From the NCBI GenBank assembly GCA_036924285.1, contig JAYKYS010000010.1, forward strand, positions 1,922,001 through 1,986,000: a stretch of DNA of 64,000 bases. Direction: 5' to 3'. Position 1 is the stretch's first letter. Each line of letters opens with the position of its first letter. This DNA is from Asterella californica. Taxonomy: Eukaryota > Streptophyta > Marchantiopsida > Marchantiales > Aytoniaceae. The translations under genes were made by a program, and so were the position numbers. The notes under the pieces were generated by a model, which had not been told where the DNA came from, did no database searches, and saw nothing but the letters and a program-made list of their open reading frames with translations. Shown piece by piece: positions 55,044-64,000 of this stretch.

Positions 55044-55265
55044 ATGGATCTCAGCACCTCTCTTCTCTTATCTACAATCATGTTACTGGGGACTGTTTTG
55101 TGTGGTGAGGCGCTTCTCTCTCAAAACCCGTGTACTACTGTACTTAATGCAATGCATTCAAGTACTGCTGTTGCAGCTGCTGTCGTCTTCAACGATCAGC
55201 TCTGTACGATCACCACTAATTTCTCTAATTTGCTAATGAGTCAACAACGTGACAAACAAGAATGA
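55044..55265 (+). CDS. Hypothetical small protein with signal-peptide-like N-terminus
   Basis: A 73-codon frame. Residues 1-22 (MDLSTSLLLSTIMLLGTVLC) look like a secretion signal: hydrophobic core, then small residues. The remainder is Ser/Thr/Ala-rich with three Cys and no known domain. It follows a CT-rich leader-like stretch. It could be a small secreted peptide or a chance frame. Confidence 0.25.
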   Translation: MDLSTSLLLSTIMLLGTVLCGEALLSQNPCTTVLNAMHSSTAVAAAVVFNDQLCTITTNFSNLLMSQQRDKQE

Positions 55266-55990
55266 AGGCGGTTTACGTGCTGTTCCCAGTTAATGCAAAG
55301 GTCAAGGAAATAAAAAGGATGTTCATTCATTCCTTCATGAACTTCATTCCCATGAAGTTGACGCCGAACCAGAATAACGTTCATTAAGGTGAAGGTGTTT
55401 GACTGTGACTTCGACATCAACTCCACCCTCCTGCAAAACCTCAAAGAGCCTGTAGAGAAGAGTGTTTCATGATAGAGTTTTACTACAATATTCGCTTTCG
55501 TGACTCGTACTCTTATCACTTTTGGTGTACTGTATTTTTCTCTTTCAATTCTGCACTAAAAGTAGATCGGATTCAGTAATTACTCATACACTTGATCATC
55601 TATAGCATGTACACGGAGATTCATAGATTCACTAAGTGGTAGCAGCATGCTCGTGCGTGAATGGAGCTTGATTTTTTCTCTTCTTCTCTAGAGGGAGGAG
55701 AGTGTTTTGGGATCGATCCTTAATAGTACGACTCAAAAAGAATCTGAAGATATCCTCACTGTGCAGATGGTTATTTTCAGCACTGGTGGCATGTGGAGGG
55801 TGGATTATATATTTCCTTCTCTCCCGAGGTCTCCTGTACTGGACCCCGCACGCCCCCAATACGAGTCTTCGATCCATATATCTTGGCTTTAAATGATCGT
55901 CCTGCTTCAAGACTGTTTCCGTTATTATACTTACTGCCTCGTGACTGCGATTTGCTTTACTGTACTAGTAGTGTGAGTTTTCTGGCCAAT

Positions 55991-56158
55991 ATGGCATTTC
56001 TCCGGAAAATAATCGCCAGATATCGGCTGGAGTCTTACCGCGGCCGTCCGGAATTTTACGAGGAAAAATATCGCAAGCCTGAAACTATCCGGAGAATAAA
56101 TAAGCATTATAGATCTCACTTCGGGGAACTTTGCTCCCTTTTATTATGTGTTAGATGA
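55991..56158 (+). CDS. Hypothetical basic small frame or exon
   Basis: 55 codons from the internal ATG at 55991, very rich in Arg/Lys/Tyr, including the stretch EFYEEKYRKPETIRRINKHYR. The pattern (F-Y-E...K-P, then Arg-rich helix) recalls mitochondrial-type bS21 ribosomal proteins, but the match is weak and the expected N-terminal helix is missing. It could be one exon of a larger gene or a chance frame. Confidence 0.2.
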   Translation: MAFLRKIIARYRLESYRGRPEFYEEKYRKPETIRRINKHYRSHFGELCSLLLCVR

Positions 56159-56319
56159 CAATCGTACCTTAAGTTGATAAAATAATTTAATCTTTTATAA
56201 TTGTTATATATTAATTAGACTTACAGTTGCAAGAGGAGCTAGACTTATGCGAGGGAGTCCAGATGCGCCTTTGAGAATGTAATTATGGCACCCTGTTGAA
56301 CTCATTTACTCGATAAATA

Positions 56320-56365
56320 AATTTATTATCTAACCCTTTTGGACAGAAGGGTTAGGTAATAAATT
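56320..56365. repeat. Palindrome P2 (20-bp arms)
   Basis: Arms 56320-56339 and 56346-56365 pair with two mismatches. The core TATCTAACCCTT...GAAGGGTTAG is closely related to P1 at 28651. Two copies of TCTGATAGAAGAGGT lie nearby, at 56380 and 56703. Confidence 0.8.
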
Positions 56366-56732
56366 AACTTGCTTCCCTCTTCTGATAGAAGAGGTGAATA
56401 TTTACATGCTCTACATTCTTCCCTTAGTTATTTTTTCTTAACATTTGCATTTGATACTTGATAGGTTATATACTTACTTTTACTCTATAGGGAAAGAAAT
56501 TTGGCGACTTTAGAGCTAGGGATAGTATGGTTTAACGCCGAGTTTCTCTTCACCTTGGGTGTTAGAGTTGTTTTGTCCTTTAGGTCTCTTTTCCCATGCA
56601 TGATGAGGTTTTCCTTTCGTTTGGTATACGTTGTGATATGGACTCAAATTGCCGATGTGGAACATTGCTAAAAGGTTAACTTTTTGCATAGTATTCAACA
56701 CCTCTGATAGAAGAGGTAAATATGCAAAGCTT

Positions 56733-56780
56733 TAATTTATTATCTAAATTTTATGTTGAAAATGATTAGATAATAAATTA
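56733..56780. repeat. Palindrome P3 (15-bp perfect arms)
   Basis: TAATTTATTATCTAA at 56733-56747 and its exact complement at 56766-56780. The outer arm sequence is the same as in P2, but the CCCTT core is missing. Confidence 0.8.
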
Positions 56781-57050
56781 ATATGTTGATTAAATAAAAA
56801 TGATTGGTCTCTGAAAGAGACTTGGAAAAATTTGCAGGTGATCTGGTTCATCATCCTCCTTATTGGTTACTGACATAGATTCAAACAGTTTAATGTATGC
56901 ATTTGCATCTGTATCTTCATGTCATCTGAAGATCCTCCTCTGAACTTAGGGTAACCATGTTTAGTGGTGGGTTGCACGGCCATAGTGTGAACTCATGTAG
57001 CTCATGGAACTGGGTTAGCTATCGTGAGAGGTGATGGATTACTGTTGATA

Positions 57051-57262
57051 CTTCCACTCTTGATACGAACTGGTTATAGTCGACTTCCGAAGACAGTCTT
57101 CAGAAGACAGTCAAGTTTCAGAAGCGTCTTTCGAAGATGTTCCAATCTTCCGAAGCGTCTTCTGTTCAAGGTTTCGGGGGTAGAGAGAGGGTAGGGTAGG
57201 GAAAATGATAGCTGGGATCGTCAATTTGAGGACAATGGGTAGGGAAGCTCGAATTGAACTCA
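57051..57262. repeat. Repeat D, copy 2 (inverted relative to 19070)
   Basis: The reverse complement of 19070-19276 with scattered substitutions, about 38 kb away. It starts with the same sharp boundary at TCCACTCTTGAT. Confidence 0.7.
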
Positions 57263-58080
57263 GGAAGAAGTAGGAAGATGTCTGAAGGAAATTAGACAGC
57301 GCTTCCGCACCCAATGTCACAATAGAAAAAATGAGGATGGGGGTAATCGATCAGGCTGCCTGCAAACAACCGGGGAAGCGCGGGGGATACCAAACAAAGG
57401 CGAGAAGCAGTGGGAAGGGAAAAGAACATGGGAAGAACCTCTACAGTCTTCTGTCTGCTTCCCGAGTTATCTTCGACCTTCCGCGCGCTTCTGGCTCTAG
57501 CCCCAGCTCCAATGCGACTCCACTGAGCTGCTTCCGTCGTCCGCTCTTGACTACGCCTCAATTGATTAAGCCGTCCTCCTCCGATTCCACTCAGCTGCTT
57601 CCAATGTCAGCTTCCGGGAGTTTCACAGGAAACGCTTTCACTCAGTATGCTTCCTGCGCTTCAGCAATTCGACCTCGCCTTCCTTCTAGCTTCTAATCGA
57701 TCCTGTCCTCTCTCAATGTCACCTCGCTGCCTCCTCACTCGAAGCTCACCCACTGAAATCGATCTTCTCAAGAAGCGTGCTGCTGCGGGAAGCTGGAATG
57801 CGCTAATGCGCTTCCTGCGCATCTTCCCCGCAGATTAGGGGTTTCGACCCTAGGTGACTTACCCGACCTACCTACCACCTTGGTGTTACCTAGTAGGTAC
57901 ACCTACTCCTTTACCTGGAAATTCATGGTTAGGTCTTCGCGGTCACTGTCTTCCGGAAGATGGGTGTCTTCTGCCGTCTTCCCGTCTTCCGAAGACGCAA
58001 CTGAGAAGACGTTTCCCGGAAGACGGTCGTCTTCCGAAGAAGTCAACTTCTTATTAAAAAGCTCATAAGATCATCTTCCT
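57263..58080. mobile_element. GC-rich repeat debris following repeat D
   Basis: Rich in CTTCCG/GAAGAC motifs like the A-family LTRs and repeats D and E, and unlike the AT-rich flanks on either side. Open frames here (e.g. 57331-57696) show no domain. It is probably part of an unidentified LTR. Confidence 0.4.
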
Positions 58081-59580
58081 TCTAAGGAAGCAGTAATCTT
58101 AACAACGCTTCTTCAGTTATACAAACAAGTTATTAATCTTAAAAATTTCAAAAATTCGTGGATCCTGTAATTTGTGGGCACCACAAGTTACTAGCGTTAT
58201 CAGTTGTTTTTATTATATACGCTCTGTGAAAATAATGTATTTTGATACACTTAAAACAAGTGTTCATACAAAATCGGCGAACACCTCCTGAGTCCAATCT
58301 GTGGGATTTCCTAGCATAAGAGCATCCATTAGTGGACCAAATAGTTTCAACTACACATAAGAACTATTATCGACGTATCCAATCAACTGTACAAAGTTTT
58401 TGAAGACTGCAAACATTAGAGACCATATGCACTATGAGTAGAAATCCTGATGACTTCATTATATGATGACGCTTCAGCCCTTCCTTGGAATATGTCAACA
58501 ATGTTGGGTAGTATTCAGCGTAGAAAACCGGAATTCTCTATTGCAGCAGGAGTATTATTTTGGTTAAGACATATTATCCTTGACTGTGTTTTCTTGTTGT
58601 TTCTATGTTCAAGAGGTCCCTAACCTGTTTAGTATCTATTATGTGGTTTGTCAGACTTATCAACTCTATCTTGTTGGCTAGACTTGAGTTTGAACTCTAC
58701 TCGGAATGATTTCTGTCCGTGAGAATAAAAGACATTTATAAAGAATAACCATTGTTACTTGTTTATTGTGTTTAGATGATATTTACTTGCATCTCTGTGG
58801 GTTCGATCTTAATATTACTACTTTTGAGCATCTTTTGGTTTTCTTGTGCATTACATGTAGAAATCTGAATAAATTTTGAGGGCGCTGTTGGGGATGCGAA
58901 TGCTAAAATTATCCAATATCAATGAACGTGAGTCCAAAGACATGTCTGTCGACGGCCGGGTTGATCCTCCTGGAGATGTGCAATCTGTAAGAGACAGGAG
59001 ACATGAACGATGAGCAAAATATCGAGAACAAATTCTAAAGCTCGTCAATTATAGAAGAGCATAAGAAGAGAGAGCATGGGTGGAGAACACCTAATTCAGA
59101 AGAATGGAAGAGGAAGGAGTCAAGATTTGACGAACCAAGTTCACCTCGGACACCAAAGTCGTTACCCAGACCCCTCTCAAATATGCTCAAAGTGATCATG
59201 ACTTCGAGGAAGTCACCACACGACGAAGTTATGGGACTGAAAACTAGGAAAGAGAAGTAGAGTAGAAACTCTTCTCGGAAGTTAACACAATTTTATATCC
59301 GCAGCTGTTTACACCTAATCCTGAGGTAGGAAGTACTACTGCAGTACAGGATCAGATGAATCCATCAAACGAAGCAACATCAACTAAGGCAGTAGAAGCA
59401 GTTATTATCTTTGTGGAACTTTTACAGGCATATGAACTGTACGGGAGCATCTTCCGTTAACTCCAATTGCTCAGAAAGACAACGCTGTTTCTTATTTATA
59501 GCCAACAGCATGACCATCACTGTTCAAAAAGAGTCAAGTTAAAGGAACAATTGTTGTAGGAATTGCCCCTGCTGTTCCTA
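58081..59580 (+). mobile_element. Decayed retroelement with degenerate tRNA-Asp-type PBS
   Basis: 58877-58894 (TGAGGGCGCTGTTGGGGA) resembles a degraded plant Asp-type PBS in plus orientation. Upstream 58081-58860 would be LTR, and downstream 58900-59450 contains stop-ridden, Gag-leader-like sequence. There is no diagnostic domain, so the assignment is tentative. Confidence 0.35.
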
Positions 59581-60103
59581 TGTGTTAAGAGAGACTTGGT
59601 ACGAATCCTGAGTGGCTTGGTGAGTTGTTTTGTTATTTCGAGAAGTTGGAAGTCAGGGACTAGGCCTGTGCCTCCCGGTCTTCCAAGCTTCTCAACTCCA
59701 CATCTTCCTAGAGAGACTAGAAGACTGAAAGGCTGGCAAAATGAGCGAGAAGACGTGAGGGTCCATTTCGGGTCTCTTCTGTCCGACCCATAGCAGCCAT
59801 TCCTTCTTCTTCCCAAACTTAGGAGAGAGTCGTGAGAAGACTTGCTGGCAGAATCTGGAGAGAAGGGTCGAGGGTCCTGTCTTCCTACCGAGCAGCAAGC
59901 TTCTTCTGAGTGCATATGAGAGGTGAGAAGTCAGAAGAACAGAGTGCAATTGTCTCGAGTCTGTGAGGATAGATTGCGCGTAGGAAGACGAAGACAGGTG
60001 AGACCAGTGAAGGGAAGCCTGACTTTGGGAGGTCTTCCGAGAAAGACATTGAATCGGAAACTGTCCCGGGTGTCTTCTCAGAGACCACTGTCACCGCAGG
60101 AGC
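59581..60103. repeat. Repeat E, copy 2
   Basis: Direct repeat of 19286-19812 with the same start (TGTGTTAAGAG) and the same junction to minus-strand gag. Confidence 0.7.
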
Positions 60104-60151
60104 CCGCAATCATCTTCTGAACCTGTTATGCACTCTACGTTTCGTGAATCT
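60104..60151 (-). pseudogene. Sliver of B-like gag between repeat E and LTR A3
   Basis: About 16 codons on the minus strand parallel the segment ETKRMNKFQKM of the 19812-20051 relic. It is cut at 60151/60152 by the start of the family A LTR. Confidence 0.45.
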
Positions 60152-60424
60152 TGTATCTTCTGATAGGAAGTAGGATGTAATGCAAGGTGGGTTATCTTCT
60201 TGGTAATCCATGCGAGGTCTTGCTTAGATAGGATTGTTTAGATATAGCTCGGAAGACGAGAGCTATCTAGGAAGTACTGTTAGAATCCCGGAAGACGGAG
60301 TAGTTGTCTTCTGGAAGACTAGTTTCGTCTTCTGAGAAGTAGAAGCTAGACTGTGAGCACTTGGGAAGGACTGAGCCTTCAGCTCATAGTAAGTCGTGTG
60401 GCTTAGTGCAATAGGTCTTCCAGT

Positions 60425-62726
60425 ATGTCGATGCATCCTCGAGGGTTGGTGTTACCGGCGGCAGAGTTGGCCGAGGCCACGCCCTTCCTCAAGGAGTTGG
60501 GTCTCGATTTCTTCCTATGGGACTGGAACCTCGCCGATCAGGGACTTCTGGAGGAGGTGTGGGTAGCGTTACCACCCCGCAACCTTGTACCTGCGAAGGC
60601 AGGAGTAGCTCGAGGAAGACCATCTTCCTGGACTGAAGATTGGTGGCGCAGGGCCTTCCACAGGTCAAAATCCGAGGACCGAGGTTATTGGTTCGAGAAG
60701 AAGATCCAACCTAGGATCGTGAGTGCGTGGCATGTGCCTGGAAGCACAACTTGCCTCTTCGTGGAGGACATGCAGGGTAGGAATGGGTGGAAGATCGAAT
60801 CTTACCGGGAGCCGAAGAAGCAACTTTTGGCGAAGCTGTTTCTGCATCTCTTTCCCAAGGGGAAAGCGCAGAAGATGAGGTACCTGGGAGATCAGGACGT
60901 AGAGTTCCTGGAAGCAGTGTGGGATGAAGGAGTGCCCATCAACTGGGGCGCATACGTCCATAATTATGTACAGGCGGAGCTAGCGTACTTGGGTACCCCG
61001 GCAGGAGGACACTTGACACCTTTCCTCTGCTACTTGTACGTAGCCATGGGGGATCTTAGGAGAGATCAGTTGGCGGAGTATGGGCCAACAAGGCAACAGG
61101 AGGTGAAGGAGGAGACCTCGCAAGAGATGACCGAGCAGCAGCCGCAACTCCCCCTCCCACTCTAATGTCGCAGCTGAGGTCCGGCTCTCATCAGAAGACG
61201 CTTCTGGTGCGGGAAGACGAGTCTAGTGGGTCGGAAGACGTCACGTCGTCGAGGAAGATGGGCCCTAGAAGTGTACTTAGGAAGCCCACCTCCCTCATTC
61301 ATTCAGGATCAGAGTCGGACTCGGAGGAAGAGCCGCTGAGTACTCGATCGGAGCAGAAGACCGCTTCTGCAACACCAGGGAGTCTTCCGAAGACTCCAGA
61401 AGACAAGAGAAGAAAGGATACACCTACTGCGATGCGAGGAAGCGCAATGAAGAGGACCGCTTCTACCATGGGGAGGGATCTTCCACCCCGGAAGATGAGA
61501 AGAGTAGCTTCTTCTCGTGCGCAGAAGATGAAGACCATAGTAGTGGAAGAGGCTTCCTTGTCTCTGGAAGATCAGGTAGAGACCTCCGACCAAGTCGTGG
61601 AGATGAGCCTGTCTTCCGCAGGAAGACGACTGGAGGAGTTCGATGCTTTCTTCCGAGCCGAGATCCTGCCCGCTATGGAGTTTCTGGAGAAGAGAGTGAA
61701 GGCTCAGGAGAGGCCCTTGCAACCTAGATTCGGTCTGCGCACCTTGCTGCGACAGGAAGAAGACCAGAAGAAGACAGAGTCGCTGGAAGCTAGTCTCCGC
61801 ACCACGGAGAAGCTCGCAGCAAGATACAAGACGGAAGCTGCCGCTTCTACCAAGGAGCTGGTGCAGTTTCGGAAGAGCAACCAGGAGTTGCAGACGCGTG
61901 TACAGCAACGCGATCAGGAGGTCCTCCGAGTGCGGGAGAAGATCATCGTCCTCGCAGAGGAGAAGATGACTTGGACGACGCAGCGGGAAGCCGCAGAAGC
62001 GCGAGTTGCAGTTAAGAAGACGCAGCGGGAAGCAGTGGAGGCTCGTGCACAGGAGATGCTAGCACAGTCGGTGGAAGCACTTCGGAAGAAGTTTAACTTC
62101 ACCGCGGGTAGGAAGTTACTTACCTTAGCTAGAGGATGGGACAACGAGTCCAAGACGATGTTGGTGGAATGCAGGGAGAGCATGTTCAGGTACTTGGATC
62201 GGCAGATAGAGGGAGTGAAGACACTCTATGGTCTTCCCTCGCTTCCGACACCCGCAACTGCATCTTCTCACGCTCCAGCACCATCGACTGGATCCGAGTT
62301 GGAGAAGGAGGAGTTCGACCTCGCTGTACACTTGGTGGTGACAGCGTTGGAAGCCGAGAATACTCCGGAAGACGCCCTGGAAGACAAGAAGACGAGCCGT
62401 CTTCCCAGGTATTCCGCGTGGAGGAAGCGACTTCCCCGGACCCCCATGAGGTCGCCATGGTCCCTAGTACCGAGCTGATGCTCCAGAAGAGTGAAGAAGC
62501 ACCGGTCGACTCCGTTTCCCAAAAGACGCTTCCGTCTTCCGAAGCAGAAGCCGAAGCCGAGGAAGACGCAACCGCAGCGACAGCAGGGCCAGCAAAGAGC
62601 GACGAGGAGGAAGCCACCTCAGTGACACCCGAGGTAACTGCAGGGCTTCCTAGCTTATCAGAAGCCGCGTTAGGAGCTCCGATAGGAGCAGATCATGTAG
62701 AGGTTGCCTCCGAACAATCAGATTAG
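60425..62726 (+). pseudogene. ORF-X, longest copy, with two frameshifts
   Basis: I do not recognise this protein. Three overlapping frames (60425-61165, 61165-62478, 62136-62726) together read as one protein of about 760 residues. Copy A1 stays in frame across the first break near 61120-61165; here one base is missing. The second break is near 62395. Order: Trp-rich globular N-terminus (LGLDFFLWDWNLADQG, EDWWRRAFHRSKSEDRGYW), a second conserved block (FLHLFPKGKAQ, GGHLTPFLCYLYVAMGDL), a Ser/Glu linker with a basic NLS-like patch RKMRRVASSRAQK, a coiled coil (about 61780-62070), the KFNFTAGRKLLTLA block, then a Glu/Ala-rich acidic tail. It is not Gag, protease or Pol. It may be a captured host gene or an element-specific accessory protein. 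Confidence 0.5.
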
Positions 62727-64000
62727 ATAGTAACCGAAGTAACAAACTCCATATTTAGTAGGATCGAACATGTTATCTTAAGGGTGGCAGTTTTCAGTGT
62801 AAAATTAGTTAGGATACCATGTGGCAGCATAGGTAGCGTAGGAGCAACAAGGTGGATGGCTAATTAGGAAGGGGAACCGCTTGCATGTGGGGTGGCAATC
62901 TCCTGTCAGCGCCTCTCTCTCCCTGGTGGTCGTCTCCTCTGTTTCTCATGGCACCGACATAAGTAGGATCGAAGAGTAGGAAATAGAGTTCTGTAGCTAC
63001 TGCACACACATCGATTTTATGGTGCAGACAGACTAGACACATTAGAGAGGAGACACATGATAGACAGTTCTTCGCACACTACACCCGTTGTTGGAAACAT
63101 ACGAATAGTTTGGGAATACACAGGAGGGGTCTGCATGCTCGTACCAGCAGTGGTTCGAAGATGTAGATAGAGGTAGTGGACAGTTTAAGAACAGGGAACG
63201 GCATCCTCGTGCAGTCCTGTTGACTAGACTGGTGTGTCGAGGAGTAGGCGCAGGAAGTAGAGAGAGTGAGCTTCCCAATGCCATTGTGACTTCTTCTCGG
63301 GGAATGGATTGTGGATTTGAGTGCAGAAGCTTTGTTTATGTCTTCTGTGTGGTGGATTTCCTTGAATTCGCTCCCAATTGTGCATGAGAAGTGTTCTTCT
63401 TGAGTGGCGGTGAATGTCAACAGTTGTGGAAGTGTAGCTTGGCTCGTCCAATAGAGCACTTAGGATCTACGTACGGACGGTCTTATGGGTAAGAGATCCC
63501 AGAAGACAGAGTAGTCGGAGCAGCGAAGAGAAGAAGAAAGAAGCCTTCTTCTCGCAACAGAAGACGACATCCTCGAGTAGAAGACGGTGCAACAGTACTC
63601 ATGTTTGTTGTCTTCCTCCCCAAACTATTACAAGCAGGGATGGCTTGTTAGTCAGGATCCGGACTAGAAGCCTGTCGGAATCTTAATTTCTACTTTTCAT
63701 CTTGTTTTCTCTTGTTTGGATTTTCTCTTCTTCCCCATCTTCTCTCATCTTCCCCATCTTCTTACCTTCTTCTAGTGAGCTTCCGAGATTCTATTGAGCT
63801 TCCGTGAAGGTGAATGTCGTTGTAGTGCTGCAGGAAGATCATTTCCGTAGGCAGAAGCCTGGGAAGGCTACAGGAGGCATACACCATGTGATTGATCTAA
63901 CTCGTTGGAATGTGAGTATGAGAGTAAGACGTAACAGCCGTGCTAGTTCGACTTCTGCGAAGCAGGACAGTCTTCTAGAGGTGTGAGAAGCCAAGTTGAA
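62727..64000 (+). mobile_element. Non-coding part of LTR A3 downstream of ORF-X
   Basis: 62990-64000 corresponds to 4330-3350 inverted. No frame of interest is seen. A purine-rich stretch at 62970-62988 precedes TGTAGC and would be the PPT and LTR start under the alternative model of a 1.3-kb LTR. Confidence 0.5.

Larger units (their letters stand above)
60152..64000 (+). mobile_element. Family A LTR, copy A3, plus orientation (runs off the right edge)
   Basis: Starts TGTATCTTC at 60152. It matches 17201-16574 and then 5822-3350 inverted; about 330 bp of the LTR end is beyond the window. It includes ORF-X (60425-62726) and about 750 bp (62235-62985) that A1 lacks. The total LTR would be near 4.2 kb. 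It is not interrupted by element B, so it gives the pre-insertion sequence. Confidence 0.65.

Noticed and set aside
1..64000. CRISPR arrays, bacterial operons, integrons or phage genes
   Set aside because: No regular spaced repeats and no prokaryotic gene organisation; introns and LTR retroelements show plant nuclear DNA.

Overview
This is nuclear DNA of a land plant. The evidence is one spliced gene with the plant-specific QLQ + WRC pair of the growth-regulating factor (GRF) family, surrounded by nested LTR retrotransposons. The long N-terminal extension of the GRF and the poor match at the usual miR396 site would fit a bryophyte or another early-diverging lineage. That placement is inference; I do not name a species.

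Layout. (1) 1-20 kb is a nest of Ty3/Gypsy retroelements. Family A lies on the minus strand: a decayed gag (99-1991), a tRNA-Asp-type primer binding site (2986-3003), and an unusually long LTR that itself carries a gene-sized reading frame ('ORF-X'). A young family B element (5823-16573, plus strand) is inserted into that ORF-X with a 4-bp target duplication. It is nearly intact: two 2,285-bp LTRs, a gag-protease frame and a pol frame. Its 5' end carries an anomalous 170-bp scrap made of LTR start plus internal 3' end. (2) 17-25 kb holds older relics: B-like gag, pol and LTR pieces, an A LTR fragment, and short repeats (D, E) that recur near 57-60 kb. (3) 25-46 kb is AT-rich and has no gene I can support. 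It contains a 403-bp tandem duplication, several near-perfect short hairpins and a GC-richer, purine-rich island near 37.8-38.6 kb. (4) 46.3-54 kb is the GRF locus: pyrimidine-rich leader, four coding exons (48735-51884) and trailing sequence. (5) 54-57 kb has two weak small-ORF candidates and two palindromes related to the one at 28.65 kb. (6) 57-60 kb is repeat debris. (7) 60152-64000 is a second A LTR in plus orientation. Its ORF-X lacks the B insertion and serves as the empty-site reference.

How it works together. The only host gene with clear function is the GRF, a transcriptional co-regulator that in the known family partners with GIF/AN3-type coactivators through QLQ and binds DNA through WRC. 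Everything else recognisable is retrotransposon: Gag packages RNA, protease, RT, RNase H and integrase copy and insert it. The most unusual material is inside the LTRs. A-family LTRs carry ORF-X (globular domain, basic linker, coiled coil, acidic tail). B-family LTRs carry two short same-frame ORFs that look like duplicates of one small domain separated by a single TGA.
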